This document shows, in pieces, positions 39,831-50,372 of a stretch of DNA of 64,000 nucleotides (the first letter of the stretch is position 1; each line of letters starts with the position of its first letter). The notes beneath the pieces were generated by a model. The model searched no databases, had not been told where the DNA came from, and saw only the letters and a list, made by a program, of their open reading frames with translations. Made by a program: the position numbers and the translations under genes. Source of the DNA: Cliona cf. orientalis (lineage: Eukaryota > Porifera > Demospongiae > Clionaida > Clionaidae); contig OZ005693.1 of assembly GCA_963930775.1 (NCBI GenBank), forward strand, positions 2,852,001-2,916,000. The letters run 5' to 3'.

Positions 39831-42800
39831 CTACATCTTGCGGCTCTCTAGTGTGCAACAGACGTCATCTTTAGGTTGGAGTGAACCTGTTTGTATGATA
39901 ACCAGTTCATAATTCTCCGGTAGAGCAAACTTGTATGCATGAAAAAGCCTCGAAAAGACCACCTTGGCATTCATCTGCATTGCATAGAAAATGAGGCAGA
40001 TCACCAAAATTATTACTAATCAAAGTTTAGTAGCATATATCAAATATACCATTGCAAAGTTCTTTCCAATGCAGGAACGTGGACCAACTCCAAAGGGAAA
40101 ATAACTGAAAGGGTTTGGTCTGTGGGATTCATGAATAGCATAATTATTATTATTTCCATGTGTCCCTATGGGCCTATGTAGTAGCTAACTGTTGGTTATA
40201 ACTACTTGCCTTGCACTCTCTTTAGCAAAACGTTCCGGATTGAATGTCTCCGGGTCATCAAAGTACTCTGGCATGTGAGAGGTCACTGAAAAGGGCAACT
40301 GCACATGATGATAAGACAGGTCATAATGCTATTTACATCTCTACTTCATTATAGGGCTGTAATTATTGGCGGGTATAAATTTTAGCGGATTTGGAAAATA
40401 ATACATACAGCAGGTACTAATTCTAGCAATTTTTCAAAGTTATTATGCCACATTTTAGCGAAAGTAGGGAAATTATTAATTCACCAAATTTAGTACCCAC
40501 AGACGAAAGACTTAGTGCATGTCCACAAGGTAGACTACTTAGTATGGCTATGCTCATTATAATAATAGAGTCATTAATTACTTTATGCTCCTATAAAAAT
40601 TAACCTGAGCTGAGCTACATTCAACCTACCCAAACTTGTGTTCCACCCGGAATATGGTAGCCATTAAGTATCATTCCCTCAGGGGCTGTCTCCTTTGGGA
40701 GTGTTGCAAAGAACGGTGAATGTAGCCTCAGTGTCTCCTTCAACACCTGCTCTACATATTCAAGCTTCTCCAAATCTTTATCATCAATAAAGGTCTTATT
40801 GGTAAGCACTTCATCCACTTCCTGTTGAACCCTAGCTGAATGGGTTCACTGATTATCACAATTCATTATTATTAATAAGATGCTGTTAAGAATGAAGCAC
40901 TATTGTGCAAAACCCTTGGTGCAGTTACCTAAATACTATTTTAGCTAAGTGCTTGTAGGCAGGGTCATGCACATATGTAGTGACGAATTTAAAGCCAGAG
41001 AATGACCTAGAGCAGACTAAAGCTATTATTATAGCAACCACAAGAAATGCATTTGCAAGGCATCTGTTTTGCTACATCACTAATTACAAAATGTGCATTT
41101 CAGCAAATTTCGTAACTACGTAGATATCATTATGTGTTAGCTATAGCATAGTAAGATATTATATTATGTGCAGATATACATGTGCCATGCCATGCCATGC
41201 CAGCTCAGTATGCATTAGGATTAGCTAGCGCTATAGCGTGACCAGTGACAAGTCAGTCATGTTACTAGGAGCTAATGCAAAGCGGCCATTGCAGCTGTCT
41301 CTTTTGAGCTCATCAGGAAGCAGGGAAAGTAGTAATATTAGTGGTGATCTGTAAATGATGCCAATTTTTGAACGAAGGGTTTTCAGCAAAAGTCATGTGA
41401 CAAAAATCTTCAAAACACCATAAACCCTATGACACCTTGTTTTTGATAAACGAGGTATGTAACAGACAGATTGATAAACAGATAGGTCAAGGCACACACA
41501 CACACACTTACAGATAAGGCAACTATGGTAACCCTTGCTTCAAGTGCATGTATTTTACCACAGCTAGCGAAGATTGGATTGACTTAATAATTCACCTCTC
41601 TAACACATTTGGATGAAGGAGTGTTTGCACCAACGCAAAGGTAAGCAAACTCATTGTTGTATCTTGTCCACCAGTAAAGAAAGTGATAAAATCATCCACA
41701 AGATCTTCAATATCCACACCCTCCTTAGTAGCTGATCATAGAGAAAAAAATTTAATAATAATTGGTCACATATTATTATATCCATAATTTAATTTATTAC
41801 AATTATAAAGTTATACTCACAGGCCATCCGTAGGATCTGTGTGAGAATGTCGTTTGGAGTCTGCTCATTGCTTTCTATAGCCCGGATTCTCTCTCGGATA
41901 ACCTTTCTGCCAATGGATCTCAGATCTCTGACTGCTTTCCTGTACTTAGCTGCTTCAAATGGATGCAAATACTGTAATATGAATCAATGTTATCAATGAT
42001 AATCACAGATCACAGATAGCTACATTTTTACTTTGTATATTGGGAAACGGAACTGTATTTCAATTCCCTGGAGCATCATCACGCTAACGGTTTTTATGTT
42101 TGATCCACTTGAGCTCTCATTTGCTTGCTCACACAAATCCATTCCAAAACCAACCTACAATTAAAAGATCATAATTTTATCCCTGAGTTGTCAAAGAATA
42201 CATGATTATTGTACTATGATTGTGAGTTGTTGCCATAAGCTACATGCTAGGGTCTCTCTCTCCCTCTCCCTCCCTCCTAGTTAAATCCCTTACTCATTAT
42301 TACATGTACACCACAGAATGACTTACTTTGCTTATGACATTGAGAAGGTAATCTACAAAGCGAACTTTCATTGGTACTCTTGTTACACCATCAGCAAGTG
42401 GCTTGAGTTGCTCAATGAACTTACTTGCCTCCTCATTGAATGGACCCAGCAGTGTTCTCAGATAACTAGATCAAACAATAATAATATTATTATACTGAGT
42501 CACACACGTAGCTACATGCACAGTCACCTCATTTTGAAAGCTGGCTCATAGAGCTATCTTCTTGGTTTCCATGTCTCACTATCAGGGATTGTCAAAAGTC
42601 CATAGCCATTCAGCCTATTAATTTTGTGTTATTGTGGTCGACTGCATGATTGCATCATGAACCATTGACTTGAATATAAACTATACCTTTCTCCAAAGAG
42701 TTGTACGAAGCTATTCATGAATCCTGGGTGTCTCCTGAGCTTAGATTGCATACCAACAGCCTAGTATGATATTAATTTACAAAAATTATGATCTGAATTA

Positions 42801-43408
42801 TTGGAGAAAAGGAAGCTTAGTCTTAGCTGACTTGTACGCTCTCTGGATCGGTTGTGAGGATGATTGGATCTTTGAAGAAAAATATCACAAAGGTTGGACT
42901 CTTCACCATTTCCAACCTACATCATTGATTCAACATAAAAAGCAATAGGAATTATAAAGCCACAATGATAGAAGAGGTTTTTTAACCCTAGCGTAAACCT
43001 AATAATTGGCTGTTAATTGTAATGAATATATTATTATTGCCCTGAGTGAAAACGTATCTGATTCAGTTATCCCAATACAGAGTGTTTACATTTTGATTAT
43101 ACTGAAATTTCTCGAACTTACCATTGAAGAAAAACAGGCACCCAGTAGTGTTCCTGATCGCCTCCTTTATTGAGGTCTGGCAAATGGCCAAGGTAGAAGC
43201 TATAACATGAGTATCATAAAATTTATTTATGATAGCTATATGGATGTAGCTATAGCTAGAGCCACTCAATACCTCACCTTGGTCTGCTTGGCTGAGGGAT
43301 GTGGGAGTACTTCCAGTGGACATAGTGGAGGTAGCCAGTGAATGTCAGGAAGGCCAGCACCAGCAGAAACACAAGGCCACAAAGAAGGTAAAGAATCAGT
43401 GAGAACAT
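39831..43408 (-). pseudogene. Cytochrome P450, CYP46-like, gene C with in-frame stop
   Basis: All thirteen exons are recognisable: exon 1 at 43278-43408, haem exon near 40050-40125 with FPFGVGPRSCIG, I-helix near 41600-41735 with TGGQDTTM, and terminal stop at 39831-39833. In the C-helix exon the codon after WKPRR is TAG (42554-42556) where genes A, B, D and F have CAG. That truncates the protein after roughly a quarter of its length. Other exons remain open, so the loss is young, or the stop is an allele or an assembly error. The intron between the K-helix and I-helix exons is enlarged (40840-41595) with no feature I recognise. Confidence 0.8.
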
Positions 43409-43591
43409 TTCTGAATCTCGAGTCAAGAGAGCCTGGGGACGAGGCTAATACCACACATACTTGCGATAGTTCATCAATAGATGACATGTACGGACGCGGT
43501 ACTATATCATCTATGGTTCATCTGCCACGCTTAGTGTTCATTAATTTTATCGCGTAGGTGTGTAATTACCGGTAATTGCATTTTTGTATGA

Positions 43592-43636
43592 CGACCTTTA
43601 CCTACCATATCGAACAGATAGAGTAGGTAAAGGTCG
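43592..43636. promoter_or_regulatory. Inverted repeat around GGTAAAGGTCG, upstream of gene C
   Basis: 14-bp perfect arms CGACCTTTACCTAC (43592-43605) and GTAGGTAAAGGTCG (43623-43636), about 180 bp upstream of the gene C start. It shares the core with 33078-33112. It could be a regulatory site or a repeat. Confidence 0.35.
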
Positions 43637-43829
43637 ACGTTTGTCAAGACCTCTATATATCATAGAGATATTATATGGCACGATAATGACATAATGTTAA
43701 CGTTCCAAAAGATGATGCAATTATTCTCTTGAGTATAGTAAGCCTGTAGGCTTTCCAGTAGACTACATTTTGTTTCTTCAGTGCTCTATCAAGTAACTGT
43801 TATTATAGCAATTAGCACTGCAGTGATTT

Positions 43830-46800
43830 TTAGCATCTTCTTTGTAGTACACAGTTAACATCATCCTTGGTTTGCACTATTCCCCTCTGCACAACAACCA
43901 GCTCATAATCATCTGGAACCTTGAATGTGAAAGTCTGTAAAAGCCTTGAAAACACAATCTTGGCCTCCATCTGAAACAAAACAAAGCAACTCTATAAAGT
44001 TTAGTCTGGTCTCTATGGATGATGCTCACACCGGACCACTAGTCTCCCAATTTATAATCATATCCAGAAAAATAAATTGGGAGTATTCTGGAAACGAGGC
44101 TACTCAAATCAGTCTTAATTTTAGCTGTAAAATTATATTATTAATAGCATACAGTGGTAAAGAAACTATGTACATACCATTGCAAAGTGCTTTCCCAAAC
44201 ATGCACGATGGCCCAGTCCAAATGGAAAATAAATGAAGGAACTCGGTCTACGCATGATAATAGCAAGATTTAACACATGTGCACGGAGTGATGATTAATT
44301 AATATTAAATCCACTCACTGTTTGTTTTCACGATCAAAACGACTTGGATTAAATGTGTCTGGGTCGTCAAAGTACTCCGGCATACGACACATAATAGCAG
44401 TGCTTAACTGCATGTAACAAAAAACAATTAATGTCACATAAAATGGTTACAAATACATGGTGCAGCCATAGTCCATGGATATCCCACCATTTAGGGCCTG
44501 GGGATGGGACTACCAGTATATGAACGTATAATGACTAACAGAGCGAGGTATGATAATTATACATTAGCGATTGTAAGTTTTAGTATCATTTACCATCATT
44601 TGTGTTCCTCCTGGAATGTGGTAGCCACTGAGAGATACTCCCTCCGGAGGGGACTCTTTGGTGGTGGATATACTGAATGGTCCATTAAATCTCAGTGTTT
44701 CCTTCAGTACCTAAAACAAGTCAAAATCAGTATATTACAGCTATTAGCTACGCATCAGTCTGACACTATACAATCACTGTATACGTACTTGCTCAGTGTA
44801 TTCTAGCTTTTCCAAATCTTCAGGACTGACATATTTTTTGTCATTAAGAACTTCATCTACCTCGGACTGAAGTCTGTAATTATCAATGTGATTATTACTT
44901 CTGTTGTATAATGGTGCAAAAAAATAAAACCCACCTCTCAAGGACGTGTGGGTGAAGGAGCGTCAGAACAAGAGCAAATGTGAGCATACTTGCAGTCGTT
45001 TCTTGTCCAGCGATGTAGAAAGTGACAAAGTCATCAACCAGCTCTTCAATATCAACACTCTCCTTGGTCGCTATTGGAAAAATCATCTTTAAGTAGCCGC
45101 ATTTACGATAGCTCTAGCTACAGGATTTGTAATGATCTTTGCAACTGAGAAACTCAGATAGCGCTAATTGACAATTACAACCATGTAAACCGCAGTAGCC
45201 ATAAACATACAATAATGTAAGCGCATTTTATATAGTATGCTCGCGGGCGCGGGCCATTCCCCGGCCCCCCTCACAAGCGCTACCTCTTTTGCCAGCATAA
45301 TAATTATTATTATGCATACAGAACGTATTATGGCGTTTATCGGATATCGAACATGGGTGTGGCTATGTTGTCGAGGAACATGGCTACAGCTACATCTTGT
45401 GAGGAACAGCGAACGAAGGCTTACTCGGAGAATTTAAGATGGCGAATGATATATCAGTATTTTGCGCTACAAAAAACCTCTCAGCAAATCGCCGAGAGTC
45501 TCAACGTGGACAAGTCTACTGTTTCGAGAACGATAAAGCTCTTTACTGAGACTGGAGCTGTATCTAAACGTAGATACCCGGATTCTCATTCAGCTAGTCA
45601 CAGAAAACTGACAGACGTGGATAAACTATTGATTATTGATATTGCTCTTAGTAAGCCAGGAATTTACCTCAGTGAGATACAACATTGCTTACTCGAAGAA
45701 CATGGAACTGAGGTGAGCTTAAGTACCATATGTAGGTATCTACACAATGAAGCTGGTTTTACGAGGCAGAAAATGGTCATCACAGCACAACAGAGAAGTG
45801 AGCTTTTGAGATTCAAATATCTTACAGATATGGCTGTGTACGTGGGTCATCCAGACTTATTTATTTTTGTGGATGAAACCGGAGCAGATGGAAGGGACCG
45901 CATGAGGAAATTTGGATACAGTCTCAGGGGGAAACCCGCTGTAGCTAATAAATTATTATTTAGAGGACAGCATATTTCTGCAATTGCAGCGATTTCATTT
46001 GATAGTGGACTATTGGACTGCTACACTGTTGTTGGAAGTGTCACTGGCAATGAATTTGTGTCATTTATCAGGAGCAGTTTGGTACCCTCTATCACACCTT
46101 TCGATGGCCGTAGCCAAAGAAGTATCGTCATACTAGACAATGCCAGCATTCATCATGTAGCTGGAACAGTGGATATAATACAGAATGCAGGTGCACTCGC
46201 TTATTTCCTTCCACCGTACAGTCCAGATCTCAATGCAATTGAACATACATTCTCAAAGGTCAAGTCAGTTCTCAAGGCCAATGAGGATGATTGGAGTGAG
46301 CTGGATGCAGAGACAGCAGTAGTGGCTGCTTTCAATTGCATCACCATAGAAGACTGCCAAGGTTGGATCACACACTGTGGATATGTGTAGTATTGTATAG
46401 CATGTACATAGTAATATGGATGATTGTGTGTATGCATAATGTATGTCATTGACCATAAATCTTTAAGTACATGACATCATCATAATAGTACAAGTTTCCT
46501 ACAGTTACAGTTACTTGTACATGCATGTGGGTCCACGATGTTCATTCATGGTGAAAGCAAAAGTCACTTGTACACCCTCCAAGACTATTTCAGCGATCGC
46601 AGAGTAGCCAAAATCTGCTGCTTCTCTTCCTGAAATTCTTCTTCTGTTAGCACTCCATCTTCATGAAGATCTTTGAGCTTCTTCAGATCATCTAAGCAGC
46701 TCCTTCTGATCGTAGCCGACTTCATGGGGGAGATTTTCGGCTTATCAGAGTCATTGGATGATCTCTTAGGAGTATTTGGATCCTGTGGCTGCAGCGTCTT

Positions 46801-49426
46801 CACAATAGCTGTTGCTGCTCCAACCAAAGCATCAGTGAATGTCTCCTTTTGTTGTTTAGGCTTTGTTTTTGGGCCAGTTATCAACGGAATAGGAGGAGGA
46901 TTATCATAATCTTCCCAGTGACCACTTTGGATTACTTTAGCCCATAGGCGGAGCTTTGGATTTTCCATATGTGGATGTTTTCCCTTTAGCTGATCGAATA
47001 CGGAATCGGTCTCAAGCTCAATCGACTCACGAGTGGTTCCCTTTCTCTTCTTAGCAGCAGGCTGAGATGACTTTCCAGAATCAGTGCTACTCTCAGCTTC
47101 TGGTAATTTCGGCTCGCACCATAGATTGATTTTAGAGCCTGGATCACGATTCGCATATAAGCTTTGTAGATCACGATCATCAATTATCCAACGTTTCGCT
47201 CCACTAGGTGGCTCAAAGTAACCCAGATAAAAATCAGAGGTTAACGCCGGGAGATCGTCGGGAAAGGCGTCCTGAAGAAGCCTTTTCATCTCGTCAGAGC
47301 TGTTAAAACCTTGACTGACACCATGCCACTGTCTAACAACATATTTACTCTTTTTTTTGGGATCTTGGACGAGTCTCACATAGTATACGTACGCCGTTGA
47401 GCTTGAGTGAGTGTCTGATCCGCCATCTTCCTCCACCTGTGAGTGAGCCTGTTCGCGGCCACCATATCCACCATCGTACTGATGGCAGCCATAATAATAC
47501 GGAGGATAATACCTGGGATATGGACAGTAGGGCCCATTGGCATCATAATTTGATGGCTCCATCGCACACACAGAGCTATTTCTGATCGATTTTAAATTAC
47601 TCCTTGTCAGGTACCAATGAACATGAATGGTCCAAATTGCAAAAAATAGCCTGTCTCAGCGCGCGCTCCATAATGCACGTGATATTAACTAGAAATTATT
47701 ATGATTTCCATATATGGATCGCATCGCGCATAGCGCACAATTCAGTTGCAAACATTATGAAAAAGCCTGTAACAGCTCACAAGAGATCTGTAGAATGTGG
47801 GTGAGAATGTCGTTTGGAACCTGTTCCCCAGTCTCAATTGACTGGATCCTCCTCTTGATGCAGTCCCTTCCTATTGCTCTGACACGCTTGACTGCATCTC
47901 TATACCTTGTTGCCTCAAGGGGATGCAAATACTGCCAAATTGAAATGCATGCAGTGATATTATTGATGTATTCTGTGATAAATCATGATCCACATAATAT
48001 AGATCATTGTATAAAATTACTTCATATCCTGGTCGACGGATTGTATTATCAACACCCTTGGAGCACATGCTGACAAGGGTTCGGATTCCGTAACCCTTCT
48101 TCTTCTTCAGCTCAAGACTTTTGTCGTTCATTCTCTCCGTAAAATCTGATCCAAAAGCCACCTGTACAGAGAGAGACAGCATACACATCATACCATGCAG
48201 GTTAGTCTTGTCTTGATTGGCCTATCCCCAGCTTTCCATTGTTGTATATTCTCCTCCAAAGGTTCATGTGTGTAACCCTTAGCTATAATATGAGAGGCTT
48301 GGAAAGATCATGCTCGAGGGATTAGGGACAAGGCTCATGTAGATATGGTGAAAAAATTGTGCTAGAGAAGCAACATACCTTGCTTATGACATCTAGACTA
48401 AATTCTCCCAAATGAACTTTCATTGGCACTTTTGTATCTCCGTCAGCCAAAGATTTTAGTTTCTCTAGGAACTCATTTGTAATCTCATTGAATGGCTTCA
48501 GTAACGTTTTAAGATAGCTATAGTAAAGTGGAGCACAGTACAATTAATCTGCATTCCAATCAGTTAAGCTAAAATTTAACCTTTTCTTGAAAGCAGGGTC
48601 ATAGAGTTGTCTCCTTGGTTTCCATGTTTCATAGTCTGGAATTGTCAGAATGCTATTCCCCATAAATCTGTCAACATAGAAAACGTAATATACAACATGC
48701 ATTAATTATCATACATTTTGAAGTGGGGTGAAGCTTTTTAGCGCTACTATAACACCTTACCTCTCCCCCATGAGATTCACAAAGTTCTTGAGAATGACTC
48801 GATCCTTCTTTATCTTGGGTTGTAGCATAATAGTCTACACATTGATAAGACTAGTAGTACTGTGTGGTAAGCATAATTATTATGCAGTACGATCACAACA
48901 TTATAGCTACATCTAAATATGAATGTATCATCTGAGCCTTATTCCTTTCAAAGATTTTTGCCACAATATTGAAGACCTGAGACTACTCAGAATTACATTG
49001 TAGCTACTCACTTTCACACTCTCAGGGTCTGTTGAGACGACCACTGCTTGGCTTGCGAAAAATACCACACAGGTAGAACTGTGAACTTCGTCTAACCTTT
49101 GGAGCAGTCAGTTTGTGCAATAATGAGGATCAGTAACAAGATCAGTAGCTACTAAAAGTCAAATTACCATTGCTGTAAGACTGTGATAAGAGACAGCTCC
49201 TTTGAGGCCGTTTTGCTCATATCCGGAAGGTGACCAAGATAGAAGCTGTATAATAATTATAAGATCACTCGGTAAAAGCAATATGGCTACTAGCTAACCT
49301 TGGTCTGCTTGGCTGAGGGATGTGGGAGTACTTCCAGTGGACATAGTGGAGATAGCCAGTGAATGCCAGGAAGGCCAGCACCAGCAGAAGCACCAGAGCA
49401 CCAAACACATAGAGTAGCAGTGCCAT
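43830..49426 (-). CDS. Cytochrome P450, CYP46-like, gene D (intron carries a transposon)
   Basis: Exon 1 at 49299-49426 is followed by exons near 49170-49248, 49012-49105, 48760-48835, 48583-48670 (ETWKPRR), 48378-48520, 48020-48163 and 47778-47935. The I-helix exon (44933-45073) has a canonical AGQETT. Then come exons near 44790-44876, 44593-44712 and 44330-44408, the haem exon near 44178-44250 (FPFGLGHRACLG), and the last exon with stop at 43830-43832. The intron between 45075 and 47777 is about 2.7 kb, against a few hundred bp or less in sister genes, because a complete two-ORF transposon sits in it. Coding exons are open, so function is plausible if that intron is still spliced. Confidence 0.85.
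45353..46390 (+). CDS. Tc1/mariner-IS630-type DDE transposase
   Basis: 345 residues, single exon. An N-terminal helix-turn-helix (about residues 30-62, TSQQIAESLNVDKSTVSRTI) and a second winged-helix-like part precede the RNase-H-like domain. The catalytic triad is visible: D174 in FVDETGADG, D262 in IVILDNASIHH, and E297 in LPPYSPDLNAIE, giving a D34E spacing. This is the DDE_3 type of the IS630/Tc1/mariner superfamily, which cuts and pastes at TA sites. The reading frame is unbroken, so the element may be recent or active. It is transcribed against its host gene D. An in-frame ATG slightly downstream (MATATSC) is an alternative start. Confidence 0.9.
   Translation: MGVAMLSRNMATATSCEEQRTKAYSENLRWRMIYQYFALQKTSQQIAESLNVDKSTVSRTIKLFTETGAVSKRRYPDSHSASHRKLTDVDKLLIIDIALSKPGIYLSEIQHCLLEEHGTEVSLSTICRYLHNEAGFTRQKMVITAQQRSELLRFKYLTDMAVYVGHPDLFIFVDETGADGRDRMRKFGYSLRGKPAVANKLLFRGQHISAIAAISFDSGLLDCYTVVGSVTGNEFVSFIRSSLVPSITPFDGRSQRSIVILDNASIHHVAGTVDIIQNAGALAYFLPPYSPDLNAIEHTFSKVKSVLKANEDDWSELDAETAVVAAFNCITIEDCQGWITHCGYV
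46585..47571 (-). CDS. Transposon accessory protein with C-terminal SHOCT-like domain
   Basis: 328 residues, single exon, convergent with the transposase and separated from it by about 195 bp. The N-terminus is rich in Tyr/Pro/Gly (residues 10-40). Residues 60-155 form a compact, possibly globular region with many aromatic residues (YVYYVRLVQD...FYLGYFEPP). A basic patch (AAKKRKG, about 172-178) may be a nuclear localisation signal. Residues 186-230 hold a conserved-looking LRLWAKVIQSGHW..PPPIP block. Residues 293-325 (LDDLKKLKDLHEDGVLTEEEF) match the short helical SHOCT pattern seen in many bacterial and mobile-element proteins. Function unknown; DNA binding or transpososome assembly is a guess from the linkage. 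Confidence 0.75.
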   Translation of the reverse strand: MCAMEPSNYDANGPYCPYPRYYPPYYYGCHQYDGGYGGREQAHSQVEEDGGSDTHSSSTAYVYYVRLVQDPKKKSKYVVRQWHGVSQGFNSSDEMKRLLQDAFPDDLPALTSDFYLGYFEPPSGAKRWIIDDRDLQSLYANRDPGSKINLWCEPKLPEAESSTDSGKSSQPAAKKRKGTTRESIELETDSVFDQLKGKHPHMENPKLRLWAKVIQSGHWEDYDNPPPIPLITGPKTKPKQQKETFTDALVGAATAIVKTLQPQDPNTPKRSSNDSDKPKISPMKSATIRRSCLDDLKKLKDLHEDGVLTEEEFQEEKQQILATLRSLK

Positions 49427-49429
49427 TGA

Positions 49430-50372
49430 TTTTCAATGCTCTGCTAAGATAAGTAAGCTCTGGTCACCCACTCTCTGTTTTTATAGAAACCACTTTTGAT
49501 GGGATAATATGGAGCCAGAGTGCCTGGTACTATTTATAGACTAATAATGATTACATCATGCCAAACTTGCATCAGTCTCTTTGATCTCTGTCTGGCAACA
49601 AGCCATATAACTATCCGTGGAATGGACCATAATTGAAGTTGTGGTCAGGCAGAGTAAACACCTATGGGTATCCTGGGGACTCCTCCACCATCCCACTGAG
49701 TTGAGTATAAATGCACTTGATATGCTTATAGATCTAGATTTGCATGGCCTAGCAGCTCTAGGTCTGTTAATACCAATATCCTTCTCACAATTATCACTCA
49801 GAACAACACCAGTCCGACTTAAACCATTATCCCTACCCTTTATCCACATTGTCAGTACATATGTGGCAGTCCCAGGTAGAAATCGAATATTATTCCGTTT
49901 TTAATTGGGTTAATTAAATCAATTATATTTTTAACACCTCTTGATCGTTTAGTCCCAAATTTTAGATACTTATTCTTAGGTGATTATAGTATCTCTAAAC
50001 TAAATGTGAAGTTCTGGGATGCTACCGTTCCTGAGTTATGAAGCTTCATATTCAAAAAAGTGGTCAAAATTGACTAGGAATAATATTAAATTTGATTTCT
50101 ACCTGGGACTGCCACATATATATACAGGAGTCTGGATTGTTGATTGCTTATAGCCTCTTATCCCCAGGTTCCACAATCTTTCAGTGCACGTGAGAACTAA
50201 TAATTATTAGGAAGGCTGGGGATTAAGCTATACACTCATTTCAATTTGAAAGCATGTGACAGTGTAGTTATAAATAATTTCCATCTAATAATCAATCACG
50301 CTAATGGACTTTGTGGATATGAATTAAAAAAACAAACAAACTAGAAGAGTGTCAGTGTAATAATTTTCCTAG
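49430..50372. other. Intergenic, genes D to E
   Basis: Contains the gene D promoter region and the gene E 3' flank. A mini-foldback with ends TAGCCTCTTATCCCCAG and CTGGGGATTAAGCTA occupies about 50150-50226. Nothing else was recognised. Confidence 0.5.

Larger units (their letters stand above)
45138..47752. mobile_element. Two-ORF DDE transposon in an intron of P450 gene D
   Basis: It contains a plus-strand DDE transposase (45353-46390) and a convergent minus-strand SHOCT-domain protein (46585-47571), both intact. Candidate ends are the 11-bp inverted pair TTTGCAACTGA (45138-45148) and TCAGTTGCAAA (47742-47752), which just encloses both ORFs. I found no clear target duplication, so the exact ends are tentative. 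Confidence 0.6.
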
